Positions 25,388-34,338 of a stretch of 64,000 nucleotides of DNA are shown here, piece by piece; position 1 is the stretch's first letter, and each line of letters starts with the position of its first letter. The position numbers were made by a program, and so were the translations under genes. The notes beneath the pieces were generated by a model that saw nothing but the letters and a program-made list of their open reading frames with translations, had not been told where the DNA came from and did no database searches. This DNA comes from Amycolatopsis mediterranei. GTDB lineage: Bacteria > Actinomycetota > Actinomycetes > Mycobacteriales > Pseudonocardiaceae. The stretch spans positions 9,050,334 to 9,114,333 of the forward strand of contig NZ_CP100416.1 in assembly GCF_026017845.1 (NCBI RefSeq), written 5' to 3'.

Positions 25388-26944
25388 GTGGTTTCGGTGC
25401 GCAGCGTGGTCGACCGGGTGGGGCCGACGCTGCTCCACGCGCTCCAGGTGCCCGACGACTCGCCCGCGGTCGCCGACGTCGTCATCGCCGAACCCGGCGG
25501 GGCCCTCACCCTGTCCGCCGGGGACCTCGTGCTCGGCGTCGCCACGACCGGGCCCGAAGACGCTGCCGAGCTGGTGAAGCAGAGCGCCGGGCAGGGCGCC
25601 GCCGCGGTGCTGCTCAAGCCGCCGCTGGCCGCGAAACCGGCGGTGAAGCGGGCCGCGAAGGCCAGCGGGATCGCGCTGATCCAGGTGCACGCCGCGACGT
25701 CGTGGGCGCAGCTCGTCTGGCTGCTGCGGACCGTCCTCGACGCCCTCGCCGACGAGTCGGAGGACCTCGACCCCGGGTCCGGTGACCTGTTCCGGCTGGC
25801 CGACGCCGTCGCGAGCGTCGTCGACGCGCCGGTGACCATCGAGGACACCAACTCGCGCGTGCTCGCCTACTCCGCGCGCCAGGACCTGACCGACTCCGCC
25901 CGGGTCGCCACGATCATGGGCCGGCGCATCCCCGACGACGTCCTCGCGCGGTTCCGGTCGCGCGGGGTGTTCCGCGAGCTGTCCCGCGGCCGGCAGACGA
26001 TCTTCGTCCCGGCCCAGCGCGACGGCACGCTGCCGCGGCTGATCGTGCCGATCCGGATGGGCGGCGAGCTGCTCGGGTCGATGTGGGCGGTGGTCGCCGG
26101 GCCGGTGTCCGACGAGCGCGCGGCCGCGTTCGCCGACGCCGCCCCGGTCGTCGCGCTGCACCTGCTGCGGCGGCGCGCGCACACCGACGCGCAGCGCCGC
26201 GCGTCGGCCGAGCTGCTGCGCGCGGTGCTCGAAGGCCGGGCGAACCCGCGCAAGGCGATGGCCGAGCTGGACCTGTCCGACGAGCCGCACCGCGTGGTCG
26301 TCATCGAGGTCACCGGCGGTGCCGGGCGCGACGCCGAAGGCCTGCGGCTCGCCCTGCTCGAACGGATCTCCCAGGGCATCGGCAGCCGCCCGGTGGCGAC
26401 CGAGCTCGGCGGGCTGCTCTACGCCGTGGTGCCGGACCGGCCGGGGCCGGGCGGCTGGGCCGAGCTGCGGCAGGCCCTGCTCGCGCAACCGGCGTCCCGG
26501 CGCGGCGGAGCTTCCCGCGCGGCCGCGGGCTCCCCCGGCGGGATCGGCGACCTCTCGGCGTCGCGCGCCCAGGCCGACGAAGCCCTCGGCCTGCTGCGCG
26601 CCGAAATCCTCGCCGAGCGCGTGATCGCCTTCGACGAGGCGTGGACGGCACTGACGCTGCACCGCGGCGCGACGGCGGCCTCGGCGGCGCGGGTCGCCGA
26701 CCTCGGCCCGCTGGGCATCCTGCGCGCGCACGACGAATCGGGCAAGGCGGGGTACGTCGAGACGCTCTACGAGTGGCTGAGGCACCCCGGCGACCCGCGG
26801 GCGGCGGCGAAGGAACTGCGGATCCACCCGAACACCCTGCGGTACCGGATGCGGAAGCTCCTCGAGCTGGTGCCGCTGGACCTCGACGACCCCGACGTCC
26901 GGCTGGCCCTGCTGACCCAGCTCGTCGCCCTGCGCTGGAGCTGA
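25388..26944 (+). CDS. PucR-family transcriptional regulator
   Basis: A 518-residue regulator. The N-terminal purine-catabolism (PucR) domain reads ADVVIAEPGGALTLSAGDLV. A GAF-like middle (APVTIEDTNSRVLAYS; GRQTIFVPAQRDG) follows, and the C-terminal PucR HTH is AAAKELRIHPNTLRYRMRK. GTG 25388 is chosen since the conserved domain starts here. Proteins of this class act as ligand-responsive activators. The likely target is the divergent methyltransferase gene or distant catabolic genes; no purine genes are nearby. Confidence 0.88.
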   Translation: MVSVRSVVDRVGPTLLHALQVPDDSPAVADVVIAEPGGALTLSAGDLVLGVATTGPEDAAELVKQSAGQGAAAVLLKPPLAAKPAVKRAAKASGIALIQVHAATSWAQLVWLLRTVLDALADESEDLDPGSGDLFRLADAVASVVDAPVTIEDTNSRVLAYSARQDLTDSARVATIMGRRIPDDVLARFRSRGVFRELSRGRQTIFVPAQRDGTLPRLIVPIRMGGELLGSMWAVVAGPVSDERAAAFADAAPVVALHLLRRRAHTDAQRRASAELLRAVLEGRANPRKAMAELDLSDEPHRVVVIEVTGGAGRDAEGLRLALLERISQGIGSRPVATELGGLLYAVVPDRPGPGGWAELRQALLAQPASRRGGASRAAAGSPGGIGDLSASRAQADEALGLLRAEILAERVIAFDEAWTALTLHRGATAASAARVADLGPLGILRAHDESGKAGYVETLYEWLRHPGDPRAAAKELRIHPNTLRYRMRKLLELVPLDLDDPDVRLALLTQLVALRWS

Positions 26945-27108
26945 TGGGCCGTTCGGCCCAACGTTTCGCCGATGCGTTACTCCGCATGGATCGCGCCGAT
27001 CGTTCGGATTGTCTTTTCCAGCCGAAAGATGGTGGATTCCGAAGATCGCGTGGCGCATTTTCTCCTCACCACCCCGGGTAGCCGGGTCGTTGCCAGAGGA
27101 GTACCTCC

Positions 27109-28026
27109 ATGAGCAGTTCGGAGCGGTTCGGTAAGGCCGTCAAGCTGGGTGCGGTGTCCGCGCTCTCCCTGATCGCCCTGGTCGTCCCGGCCGCAGGAGC
27201 CGGGAGCGCCGTCGCGGCGCCGAGCGGCGACTGCTTCACCCCCACGCACGCCGCGGACCGCAGCAAGGACGGCCACGCCGACACGGTGTCCCCGGCGGAG
27301 GCGGCCCGCATCGAAGCGGACATGCAGAGCAAGCTCGCCGGCAAGCGCACGGCGTTCTCCGCCCAGGCGGCCGCGGTCTCGATCCCGGTGTACTTCCACG
27401 TGATCACCAGCGGTTCGACCGGCAACCTGCCCGCGTCGACGATCAGCAAGCAGATCTCGGTCCTGAACAGCGCTTACGCGTCGAGCGGCTTCAGCTTCTC
27501 GCTCGTGAGCACCGATTACACGAACAACTCCACCTGGTACAACGGCATCACCGACGGCACGTCGGCCGAGCGCAACATGAAGAACGCCCTGCGCAAGGGC
27601 GGCAAGAACGCGCTGAACATCTACACGGCCAACCTCGGCGACGACCTGCTCGGCTGGGCGACGTTCCCGTCGAACTACAGCTCCCAGCCGAAGCTGGACG
27701 GCGTCGTCATCCTCGACGAGTCCCTCCCGGGCCGCTCGGCGACGAACTTCAACGAGGGCGACACGGCCACCCACGAGGTCGGCCACTGGATGGGCCTGTA
27801 CCACACGTTCCAGGGCGGCTGCTCCGGTTCGGGCGACTACGTGTCGGACACCCCGGCCGAGGCGACGGCGACGTCGGGCTGCCCGGCGAACAAGGACACC
27901 TGCACCTCGACGGGCAAGGACCCGGTCCACAACTTCATGGACTACAGCTACGACAGCTGCATGTACGAGTTCACCGCGGGCCAGAGCTCGCGGATGAACA
28001 GCTCGTGGTCGGCGTACCGCGCCTGA
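27109..28026 (+). CDS. secreted zinc metalloprotease, M43 (pappalysin/cytophagalysin) type
   Basis: A 305-residue exported protease. The signal peptide ([20 protein letters not shown]) is cleaved near AVAAP, about residue 37. The zinc site is [15 protein letters not shown], the metzincin HExxHxxGxxH form. The Met-turn lies in [15 protein letters not shown], and cysteines fit the M43B pattern ([17 protein letters not shown]). A short propeptide may lie at residues 40-85. GAGG ten bases ahead supports ATG 27109. It is monocistronic, followed by a terminator and an 11-base tandem repeat. Confidence 0.92.
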   Translation: MSSSERFGKAVKLGAVSALSLIALVVPAAGAGSAVAAPSGDCFTPTHAADRSKDGHADTVSPAEAARIEADMQSKLAGKRTAFSAQAAAVSIPVYFHVITSGSTGNLPASTISKQISVLNSAYASSGFSFSLVSTDYTNNSTWYNGITDGTSAERNMKNALRKGGKNALNIYTANLGDDLLGWATFPSNYSSQPKLDGVVILDESLPGRSATNFNEGDTATHEVGHWMGLYHTFQGGCSGSGDYVSDTPAEATATSGCPANKDTCTSTGKDPVHNFMDYSYDSCMYEFTAGQSSRMNSSWSAYRA

Positions 28027-28049
28027 GCCTCCGTTTCCCGCGGCGGAAC

Positions 28050-28086
28050 CCGTGAAGGCCATCTCTCACCGAGGTGGCCTTCACGG
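28050..28086 (+). terminator. terminator of the metalloprotease gene
   Basis: CCGTGAAGGCCA (28050-28061) pairs perfectly with TGGCCTTCACGG (28075-28086). It belongs to a terminator type with the stem core AAGGCCACCTC that recurs at 35233 and 43844. Confidence 0.82.
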
Positions 28087-28095
28087 CTTTCCGGT

Positions 28096-28150
28096 GGCTT
28101 GGTCCTGGCTTGGTTCTGACTTGGTCCTGGCTTGGTCCTGGCTTGGTCCG
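28096..28150 (+). repeat. five tandem copies of an 11-base unit
   Basis: The unit GGCTTGGTCCT is repeated at 28096, 28107, 28118, 28129 and 28140 with single-base changes (TTCT in the second, GA in the third, final G in the fifth). The period of 11 is not a codon multiple and matches one helix turn. It lies directly after the protease terminator. Confidence 0.85.
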
Positions 28151-28480
28151 CCGGAGCGGCTCGGCAGACTTCGGTTGGTTCGGCCGCGCCGCCTCGCTTT
28201 CTCGGCTCTCCTGCCCCAGTGCTCTCGATGCACCCGCTGCGGCGATTTTCCCCGCTCCTGCCCGGTTTCCCCAGCACAAGCCCTCGGTTGATTTCGTCTC
28301 GCCACCTCGCGCTCTTCGGCCGCCTTCCAAGCTGTCCACACCCCTCGCCGCTTGTGGATCAATCCGGCTCCAAGCCCCTGAAACGGCCAGATCGGTCGGC
28401 GCCGACCGATAGACTGAGCGGGGCTCGTCCCCCAGGGATGGGTGGGGCGCGCCAGAGGGGCCCCGCCGCCGAAATTGCCG
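28151..28480. other. intergenic, 330 bases, with a perfect 20-base palindrome
   Basis: No gene is supported. The stretch includes a CT-rich region and, at 28391-28410, the perfect palindrome ATCGGTCGGC/GCCGACCGAT, followed by TAGACT, which looks like a -10 box on the plus strand. A GC-rich hairpin-prone segment (28425-28475) follows, abutting the stop of the quinone oxidoreductase gene. A small RNA starting near 28420 is possible but I cannot identify one. Confidence 0.45.
28391..28410. promoter_or_regulatory. perfect 20-base palindrome
   Basis: ATCGGTCGGC is followed immediately by its exact reverse complement GCCGACCGAT. Such an uninterrupted dyad suits a TetR- or LacI-type dimer site or a cruciform. 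The next hexamer on the plus strand, TAGACT (28411-28416 region), could be a -10 box, but no plus-strand gene follows. Confidence 0.5.
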
Positions 28481-29416
28481 CTATACGACCAGCAACGTCT
28501 TCCCCACCGTCGCGCGTGACTCGATCGCCGCGTGGGCGTCCGCCGCCTTCTCCAGCGGGAACCGCTGCCCGATCACCGGCACCAGGCTCCCCGTCGCCGC
28601 CGCGGCCAACGCCGACTCCGTGAACGCCCGCAGCTGCGCCGGCGTCCCGATCGACCGCACCAGCGAGACTCCGCGCGCGGCAGCGTCCTCTTCGGACACT
28701 TCGGCCCACGAACCGCCCGCCAGCCCGTACACCGCCATCCGGCCGCCCGGGCGCAGCAGCCCGAACGCCGCCGTGCCGATCTCGCCGCCCACGCCGTCGA
28801 ACACGACGTCCACCGGGCCGGCCGAGGCGGTCCAGTCCGGCCGCAGGTAGTCGGCCACCGCATCGGCCCCGCGCACGTGCGCCACCTTCGCCGGGCCGCC
28901 CGCGGCGCCGATCACCGTGGCTCCCGCCGCCTTCGCCAGCTGCACCAGCAGGCCGCCGACGCCGCCCGCCGCTGCCTCAACCAGTACTCGATCGCCGGGG
29001 CGCACCCTGGTCGCATGCACCAGGCCGGTCGCCGTCCGGCCGTCCGCGAGCAGCGCCACCGCCGCGTCGAGCGAAAGCGCGGGCGGTACCTCGAACACCG
29101 CCGCCGCGTCCACCGCGACGCGCTCGGCGTACCCGCCCGAGCCGCCGGTCGACGTGACCACCCGCTGCCCCGCGAGCCCCGGGTCCACGCCCTCGCCGAC
29201 CCCGCTGATCACGCCGCCGACGCCGTTGCCCGGGATCACCGGCAGCCCGGCCCGGAACGGCCCCGGAGCGCCCGCCCGGAACTGCGTCTCCACGAACGTG
29301 GTGTTCGCGAACACCACCTCGACCAGCACCTGTCCCGGCCCGGGAACCGGATCCGGCGCCTCCCCCGGGACCAGGACCTCCGGACCGCCGAACTCTCTCA
29401 ACCACACCGCACGCAT
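28481..29416 (-). CDS. zinc-binding-type quinone oxidoreductase (MDR family)
   Basis: A 311-residue NADPH:quinone reductase-like medium-chain dehydrogenase. The N-terminal GroES-like part is MRAVWLREFGGPEVLVPGEA and the NADPH site is VLVEAAAGGVGGLLVQLAKA (AAxGGVGxxxxQ). The zinc ligands of alcohol dehydrogenases are absent, as usual for the quinone reductase branch. ATG 29416 matches the family start. A dyad with the layout of a MerR-type promoter lies just upstream, so induction by an electrophile is plausible. Confidence 0.9.
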   Translation of the reverse strand: MRAVWLREFGGPEVLVPGEAPDPVPGPGQVLVEVVFANTTFVETQFRAGAPGPFRAGLPVIPGNGVGGVISGVGEGVDPGLAGQRVVTSTGGSGGYAERVAVDAAAVFEVPPALSLDAAVALLADGRTATGLVHATRVRPGDRVLVEAAAGGVGGLLVQLAKAAGATVIGAAGGPAKVAHVRGADAVADYLRPDWTASAGPVDVVFDGVGGEIGTAAFGLLRPGGRMAVYGLAGGSWAEVSEEDAAARGVSLVRSIGTPAQLRAFTESALAAAATGSLVPVIGQRFPLEKAADAHAAIESRATVGKTLLVV

Positions 29417-29430
29417 GTCGTAACGCTGCA

Positions 29431-29453
29431 ACTTCAAGTGAAGTCGAAGTCAA
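29431..29453 (-). promoter_or_regulatory. dyad with MerR-type promoter layout
   Basis: ACTTCA-AG-TGAAGT (29431-29444) is a symmetric dyad. On the minus strand TTGACT (29448-29453) serves as a -35, so the dyad sits in the spacer as in MerR/SoxR-type promoters. The start codon of the quinone oxidoreductase lies 15 bases beyond. No merR gene is adjacent. Confidence 0.45.
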
Positions 29454-29589
29454 GCGACTTGTTTCGACAGCACTACGAAAGCTGCTCAGAACTGTCCGTG
29501 CAGCACGATGACACCGCCGTCCGGGTGGTTCACCGTGAGTGGTAACACCGCCCCGAATTCCGGACGCAGACCGACCCAGGAGGCCGACC

Positions 29590-30705
29590 GTGCGTATCGC
29601 CGTTCCCCGTGAGATCAAGAAGCACGAATATCGGGTCGCGCTGACCCCGGCCGGGGTGCACGAGCTGGCCGGCCGGGGGCACGACGTCTTCGTCGAGACC
29701 GGCGCCGGGGTGGGTTCGTCCATCACCGACGAGGAGTACGTCGCCGCCGGCGCGAAGATCCTCACCACCGCCGACGAGACCTGGGCCGAGGGCGAGCTCA
29801 TCCTCAAGGTCAAGGAACCCGTCGCCGAGGAGTACGGGCGGCTCCGGCGCGACCAGGTCCTGTTCACCTACCTCCACATCGCCGCCGACCGGCCGCTGAC
29901 CGACGCGCTGCTGGCGGCCGGCACCACCGCCATCGCCTACGAGACGGTGCAGACCGCCAACGGTGCGCTCCCGCTGCTCGCCCCGATGTCCGAGGTCGCG
30001 GGCCGGCTGGCCCCGCAGGTCGGCGCGTTCTCCCTGATGAAGCCCAGCGGCGGCCGCGGTGTGCTGCCCGGCGGCATCCCCGGCGTGCACCCGGCGCGCG
30101 TCGTCGTCATCGGCGGCGGCGTCGCGGGCCTCAACGCCGCCCGGGTCGCGCTCGGCCTCGGCTCGGACGTCGAGATCCTCGACACGAACGTCGACCGCCT
30201 CCGCCAGATCGACAACGACTTCGGCGGCCGCATCCGCACGGTGACGTCGACCCGGTTCTCGGTCGAGGAGGCCGTGCTGCAGGCCGACCTGGTCATCGGC
30301 GCGGTGCTCGTCCCCGGCGCGAAGGCGCCGAAGCTGGTCTCGAACGACCTGGTGGCCCGCATGAAGCCGGGCAGCGTGCTCGTCGACATCGCGATCGACC
30401 AGGGCGGCTGCTTCGCCGACTCGCACCCGACCACGCACGACGACCCGACCTACACCGTGCACGAGTCCGTCTTCTACTGCGTCGCGAACATGCCGGGCGC
30501 GGTGCCCCGGACGTCGACCTACGGCCTCACGAACGTCACCCTGCCCTACGCGGTCCAGCTGGCCGAGCACGGCTGGAAGGCCGCGCTGCAGGCCGACGCC
30601 GCCCTCGCGAAGGGCCTCAACACACACGACGGCGCCCTGACGAACGGCCCGGTCGCGGTGGCCCACGACCTGCCGCACACGCCGCTGGACACCGTCCTCG
30701 CCTGA
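29590..30705 (+). CDS. ald: alanine dehydrogenase
   Basis: A 371-residue NAD-dependent L-alanine dehydrogenase (alanine to pyruvate and ammonium), the exact length of the family. It has an N-terminal [19 protein letters not shown], the substrate Lys in LILKVKEP, the catalytic His in [11 protein letters not shown], the NAD fold [20 protein letters not shown] and the Asp in [10 protein letters not shown]. The start is GTG 29590 with AGGAGG eight bases upstream. It is monocistronic, with a strong terminator at 30719. Confidence 0.95.
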   Translation: MRIAVPREIKKHEYRVALTPAGVHELAGRGHDVFVETGAGVGSSITDEEYVAAGAKILTTADETWAEGELILKVKEPVAEEYGRLRRDQVLFTYLHIAADRPLTDALLAAGTTAIAYETVQTANGALPLLAPMSEVAGRLAPQVGAFSLMKPSGGRGVLPGGIPGVHPARVVVIGGGVAGLNAARVALGLGSDVEILDTNVDRLRQIDNDFGGRIRTVTSTRFSVEEAVLQADLVIGAVLVPGAKAPKLVSNDLVARMKPGSVLVDIAIDQGGCFADSHPTTHDDPTYTVHESVFYCVANMPGAVPRTSTYGLTNVTLPYAVQLAEHGWKAALQADAALAKGLNTHDGALTNGPVAVAHDLPHTPLDTVLA

Positions 30706-30707
30706 CC

Positions 30708-30971
30708 TCATTTCCGCCGAGCGGGTTCCTGCCGCATCCCGGCAGGAGCCCGCTCCCCTTTCTTCCGGCGAACACCGCCCGGCAGCCGCCGTCCGAAAGC
30801 GATCGACGGCAGCTGGACGGCGATCCAGCCCTGCAGAGGGCCGGCAACCGGGCCGCCGTAGTGGAAGAACACGACGGCCAGCGCGGCAAGCGCGCGCAGG
30901 CCGGTCAAGCCGGGGAACCACGAGGAGGCCCGGTATTCGGCGTGGTCGAGCGGCCGCCAGGAGATCTGCAT
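30708..30971 (-). pseudogene. N-terminal fragment of an acyltransferase-3 (OafA-like) gene
   Basis: The frame encodes 87 residues, of which [20 protein letters not shown] and the following GWIAVQL are the start of membrane acyltransferase-3 proteins (normally about 350-400 aa, continuing FFVLSGF). After IAVQL the similarity stops and the frame ends within the ald terminator. The first transmembrane helix and the catalytic His in FFHYG remain; everything else is gone. It is therefore read as a truncated relic. It lies downstream of the broken sensor kinase on the same strand. Confidence 0.7.
30719..30755. terminator. terminator of ald
   Basis: A 16-base stem (30719-30734 with 30740-30755; GAGCGGGTTCCTGCCG with a single G-T wobble) and a short loop, fourteen bases after the ald stop codon, followed by a CCCCTTTCTT stretch on the plus strand. 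Confidence 0.82.
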
Positions 30972-31016
30972 GCCCGCAGCGTTGATCTTGCTCGCTGAAC
31001 GGGACCTGAAGCGGGC

Positions 31017-32089
31017 TCAAGACGTCTTCAGCTCCGGCAGCCGGACGACGAACCGGCTGCCGCCCTCGACCGCCGCCGTGCCGCCGTGGGCGCGGGCGAT
31101 GTCGGCGACGATCGCCAGGCCCAGCCCGGATCCGCCGTCGTCGCGATCGCGGGCGTCGTCCAGCCGGACGAACCGGTCGAAGACGCGCTCGCGATCCGCT
31201 TCCGGGATGCCCGGCCCGTCGTCGTCGACCGTCGGCACCGCCTGTCCGTCCACTACGGACACCGTGACGGCGACGCGGGAGACGGCGTGCCGCTGTGCTT
31301 TTCGGGGGTCCGGGTGGCGATGCCCCCGGCCCGGGGCGAAGCCAGGTGAACCGGCTCTGCCCGCGTGACGGCCTCGTCGAGCCGGGCGAGCATCGTGTTC
31401 ATCGTCCCGGCCCGCCGCGCGATCTCGTCGCCGGTGCGCGGGTCCGGAACGCGGCGGCCGAGGTCGTGCGCGCCGATCTCGGCCACCTCGCCGCGGATGG
31501 CCTCGACCGGGCGCAGCGACCGGCGCACGGCGAGCCACGCGATGACGCCGATGAGCAGCGCGACCGCGGGCACACCCGCCGCGAGCACGGTGCGGGCGGA
31601 ATCGACCGCGACCTGTCCCTCGGGATCGAGCTGCGCGCCCGCGAACACCTCGTACTTGCTGTCCCCGCTGTCGGCGTGCACGACGTGCAGGGTGAGGTCG
31701 TCGTCGAGCCCGCGCAGCTCGGGTGCGCAGCCGACGGACGCCAACGCGGACCGGTCGTATTGGTACGGCCGCAGCGTGACATCGGTGTCGTAGGCGGCCA
31801 GCGTCGCTTCGCGCAGGACCGGGCACGACGCGAGCGACGCGCCCCGCTGGTCCTTCACCTCGTAGATCGAGTCGCGGACGAGCAGGGGGAGGTCGCCGGG
31901 CCGGGCGCCGGTGTTGAGCAGCTGGACGATGGCGTCGGCGTGGGCGCCGGCCAGCTGGGCGGCGGCGGTCTCGAGGCGGCCGCGCGCCTGGAGGACGAAC
32001 CACACGGACACCGCCCCGAGCACCACGGCGGACGCGGCGAAGGCGGTCACGGCGACCCGGAACCGGGTGGCGCGCCAGAAGCTAGGCAC
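31017..32089 (-). pseudogene. sensor histidine kinase, broken: His-kinase A domain missing
   Basis: The 5' part (ATG 32089) codes for an intact N terminus: transmembrane helix 1 ([20 protein letters not shown]), an extracytoplasmic domain, helix 2 and a HAMP linker ending [11 protein letters not shown]. Normally the phospho-His region (SHELRSPL type) follows. Instead there are about 45 bases of dispersed repeat (31301-31343), and then in another frame the late ATPase part resumes: [36 protein letters not shown] and [17 protein letters not shown]. The dimerisation/His domain and N box are deleted and the frame is shifted, so the protein cannot signal. The response regulator upstream is intact. 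Confidence 0.85.
31301..31343 (-). repeat. dispersed GC-rich repeat, copy 2, at a deletion junction
   Basis: The plus strand reads TTCGGGGGTCCGGGTGGCGA then TGCCCCCGGCCCGGGGCGAA and GCC. It sits exactly between the HAMP-coding part and the late ATPase part of the broken kinase gene, replacing roughly 150-200 codons that an intact kinase would have there (estimate from family layout). Confidence 0.8.
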
Positions 32090-32759
32090 CCGCGGTCACC
32101 ACGTGGTAACCGGCGCCGCGGACCGTCCGGATGGTCTCGGCCCCGAACGGGACGTCGATCTTGCGCCGCAGCGCGCTGACGTGCACCTCCACCAGGTTGG
32201 CCGTCGCGGAAGCCGCGAAGTCCCACAGGTTGTCGAGCAGTTCGGCCTTGGTGACGACCTGCCCGGGCCGCTGCATGAGGTAAGCCAGAAGAGCGAATTC
32301 CTTACCGGTGAGGGTGATGTCGGCGCCACCGCGCCGGCAGGTCCGGCTGGCCTGATCGAGCTCGAGGTCCCCCAATTTGAGGACCCCCGGCCGGGTGGCA
32401 CCACCCCGGCGGATCAGGGCACGCAGCCGGGAGAGGAGGACGCCGTAGGAGAAGGGCTTGGGCAGGAAGTCATCGGCCCCGGTATCGAGCGCCTCGATCT
32501 CGTCATCCTCACCGTCCTTGGCGGTGAGCATGAGGATGGGAGTGCTGTCCCCCTGGTCCCGAAGCCGCCGGCACACCCGATACCCATTCAGCCCGGGCAG
32601 CATGATGTCCAGCACGATGGCGGCATAGGGGTGTTCCCCGGCATACCACAGAGCATCTCGCCCGTTGTGGGCAACATCAACGGCATAACCCTCAGCACCA
32701 AGCCCGGCCCGCAGAGCCTCGGCCAGCCGCCGTTCATCCTCAACGACCAAGATCCGCAC
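32082..32759 (-). CDS. OmpR/PhoB-family response regulator
   Basis: A 225-residue two-component regulator. The receiver domain has acidic VVEDERR, the phospho-acceptor Asp in AAIVLDIMLPG (about residue 51), Thr in LMLTAKDG and Lys in LPKPFSY. The C-terminal winged helix includes GKEFALLAYLMQRPGQVVTK and ANLVEVHVSALRRKI. The start is GTG 32759, matching the RILVVEDE family start. It overlaps the kinase gene by eight bases. Because the cognate kinase is broken, it is now an orphan, possibly phosphorylated by other kinases or unphosphorylated. Confidence 0.93.
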   Translation of the reverse strand: MRILVVEDERRLAEALRAGLGAEGYAVDVAHNGRDALWYAGEHPYAAIVLDIMLPGLNGYRVCRRLRDQGDSTPILMLTAKDGEDDEIEALDTGADDFLPKPFSYGVLLSRLRALIRRGGATRPGVLKLGDLELDQASRTCRRGGADITLTGKEFALLAYLMQRPGQVVTKAELLDNLWDFAASATANLVEVHVSALRRKIDVPFGAETIRTVRGAGYHVVTAGA

Positions 32760-33282
32760 CAAGCAACGATCCCACAGCCCCGCACAAACGCGGCACCAAG
32801 GAACACACCAGAAGCCAAGCGCAAGGCACCGTGCCGGGAACACCGAAAGCGAAGCGGAGGAGACCACGCCGGAAGCCAGCCGCGGAGCTACCAAACCACG
32901 CTGGAAGCCGCACACGAGGCACCGTGGGGGTCCGGGGGGCTCGGCCCCCCGGGAGAAACGACGGAGTCGACATGAGCGGCGAAGCCGCGATGCAGAGACG
33001 AAGGGGCGACCCGCTCAACCAGCCTGGGGGTCACTGGGAGCGGGCCGCCGATACCTAGCTTAGAGGGGTTCCGCGGAGTTGGCTGCACCGGGTCGGCAAG
33101 TCGCACGAATTCTTTACCAAGTTGATCTGGCCGGAGATCACGAAACCTCTGGTCAGCGACACCGGATCCCCTACTCGCCAGTAGCGGAAAGTGACGAAGG
33201 TCGCTCTCGGGCATTCCGTGCGCGTGAGGACCGCCGGTAGGGCAGGATGACGCCGCATCAGCGGGGAACGTTAGGGGACGGT
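32760..33282. other. intergenic, 523 bases
   Basis: No gene is supported; the frames here lack ribosome sites and family similarity. The first 160 bases are unusually rich in AAGC/GAAGCC words, with GGCACCGTG twice (near 32825 and 32919), then repeat copy 3 (32925-32954). From about 33055 the sequence is less GC-rich (GAATTCTTTACCAAGTTGATC) and probably holds the promoter of the ABC transporter genes. Confidence 0.5.
32925..32954 (+). repeat. dispersed GC-rich repeat, copy 3 (short form)
   Basis: TGGGGGTCCGGGGGGCTCGG followed by CCCCCCGGGA. The GGGGGTCCGGG core and first hairpin are present; the second hairpin seen in copies 1, 2 and 5 is missing. It lies in non-coding DNA upstream of the response regulator gene. 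Confidence 0.7.
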
Positions 33283-34338
33283 ATGCACGACGGCAGTGGC
33301 CGGATTGTGGTGCAGAACCTGAGCAAGCGGTTCGGCGAAGTGAACGCCGTGCAGAACCTGAGCTTCACGGTCGAACCGGGTTCGGTGACGGGTTTCCTCG
33401 GCCCGAACGGGGCCGGCAAGACGACGACGTTGCGCATGTTGCTCGGGTTGGTGACACCCACATCGGGGACGGCGACGATCAACGGGCGGCCGCACTCGCA
33501 GCTGGGGAACCCGGCGCGGGTGGTCGGCTCGGTTTTGGAAAACGAGGGTTTCCACCCGGGCCGGACGGCCCGCAACCACCTCCGGGTGTACGCGGCGGCC
33601 ATCGGCGTGCCGGACCGGCGCGCGGACGAGGTGCTCGGCCTGGTGGGCCTGGGCAGCGCCGCGGACCGGAAGGCGGGCGGGTTCTCGCTCGGCATGCGGC
33701 AGCGGCTGGCGCTGGCGACGGCGCTGCTGGGCGACCCGCAGGTGCTGGTGCTCGACGAGCCGACGAACGGCCTCGACCCCGAGGGCATCCTGTGGCTGCG
33801 CAACTTCCTGCGGTCGTACGCGCGGGAGCAGCGGCGGACGGTGCTGGTTTCGAGCCACCTGCTCAACGAGGTCGAGCAGCTGATCGACCAGGTCGTGATC
33901 ATCAGCCAGGGCGTCACGCGCTACTACGGCCCGCTGGAGCAGCTGCGCAAGGGCCAGCAGTCGCGGGTGCTGGTGCAGCCCGCGGACCCGGCGGCGCTGG
34001 TGAAGGCGTTGCAGGAGAACGGCATCCAGCAGGTGTCGCCGACGCCGGACGGCCGGGTCGCGGTCGCCGGGTCGAGCGTCCAGCAGATCGGCGACCTGGC
34101 CGCGAAGGCCGGGATCGCGGTGTACGGGATGCAGGAGGAGCACGCCGATCTGGAGCGGATGTTCTTCCAGCTGACGCAGGGTCAGTACGCCGGTGCGCCG
34201 GGCTACCCGCCGCCGCAGCCGCCGTACCAGCCGGGTCCGCCGCCCGGCTACCCGCCGCAGCAACAGCACTACCCGCAAGGCCCGCCGTCGGGCCCGCAGC
34301 AGCAACAGCAGCAGTACTGGGGAGGACCGCAGCAGTGA
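33283..34338 (+). CDS. ABC-2 type transporter ATP-binding protein
   Basis: A 351-residue ATPase: Walker A GPNGAGKTTT, Q-loop region, signature FSLGMRQRLALATALLG, Walker B VLVLDEPTNGLDP and switch VSSHLLNEVEQL. After the DrrA-like C-terminal domain comes a 50-residue Pro/Gln/Tyr-rich tail (PPPQPPYQPGPPPGYPP, QQQQQQYWGGPQQ), which is uncommon for such ATPases. ATG 33283 has GGGGA upstream. It overlaps the permease gene (TGATG), forming a two-gene exporter operon. The substrate is unknown. Confidence 0.92.
   Translation: MHDGSGRIVVQNLSKRFGEVNAVQNLSFTVEPGSVTGFLGPNGAGKTTTLRMLLGLVTPTSGTATINGRPHSQLGNPARVVGSVLENEGFHPGRTARNHLRVYAAAIGVPDRRADEVLGLVGLGSAADRKAGGFSLGMRQRLALATALLGDPQVLVLDEPTNGLDPEGILWLRNFLRSYAREQRRTVLVSSHLLNEVEQLIDQVVIISQGVTRYYGPLEQLRKGQQSRVLVQPADPAALVKALQENGIQQVSPTPDGRVAVAGSSVQQIGDLAAKAGIAVYGMQEEHADLERMFFQLTQGQYAGAPGYPPPQPPYQPGPPPGYPPQQQHYPQGPPSGPQQQQQQYWGGPQQ

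Noticed and set aside
28096-28150. CRISPR-like array
   Set aside because: The units are contiguous, 11 bases long and without spacers.
28411-28480. Small RNA gene after the 20-base palindrome
   Set aside because: A -10-like hexamer and hairpin-prone sequence are present, but nothing matches a known RNA family and it abuts a coding end; kept only as a possibility in the gap entry.
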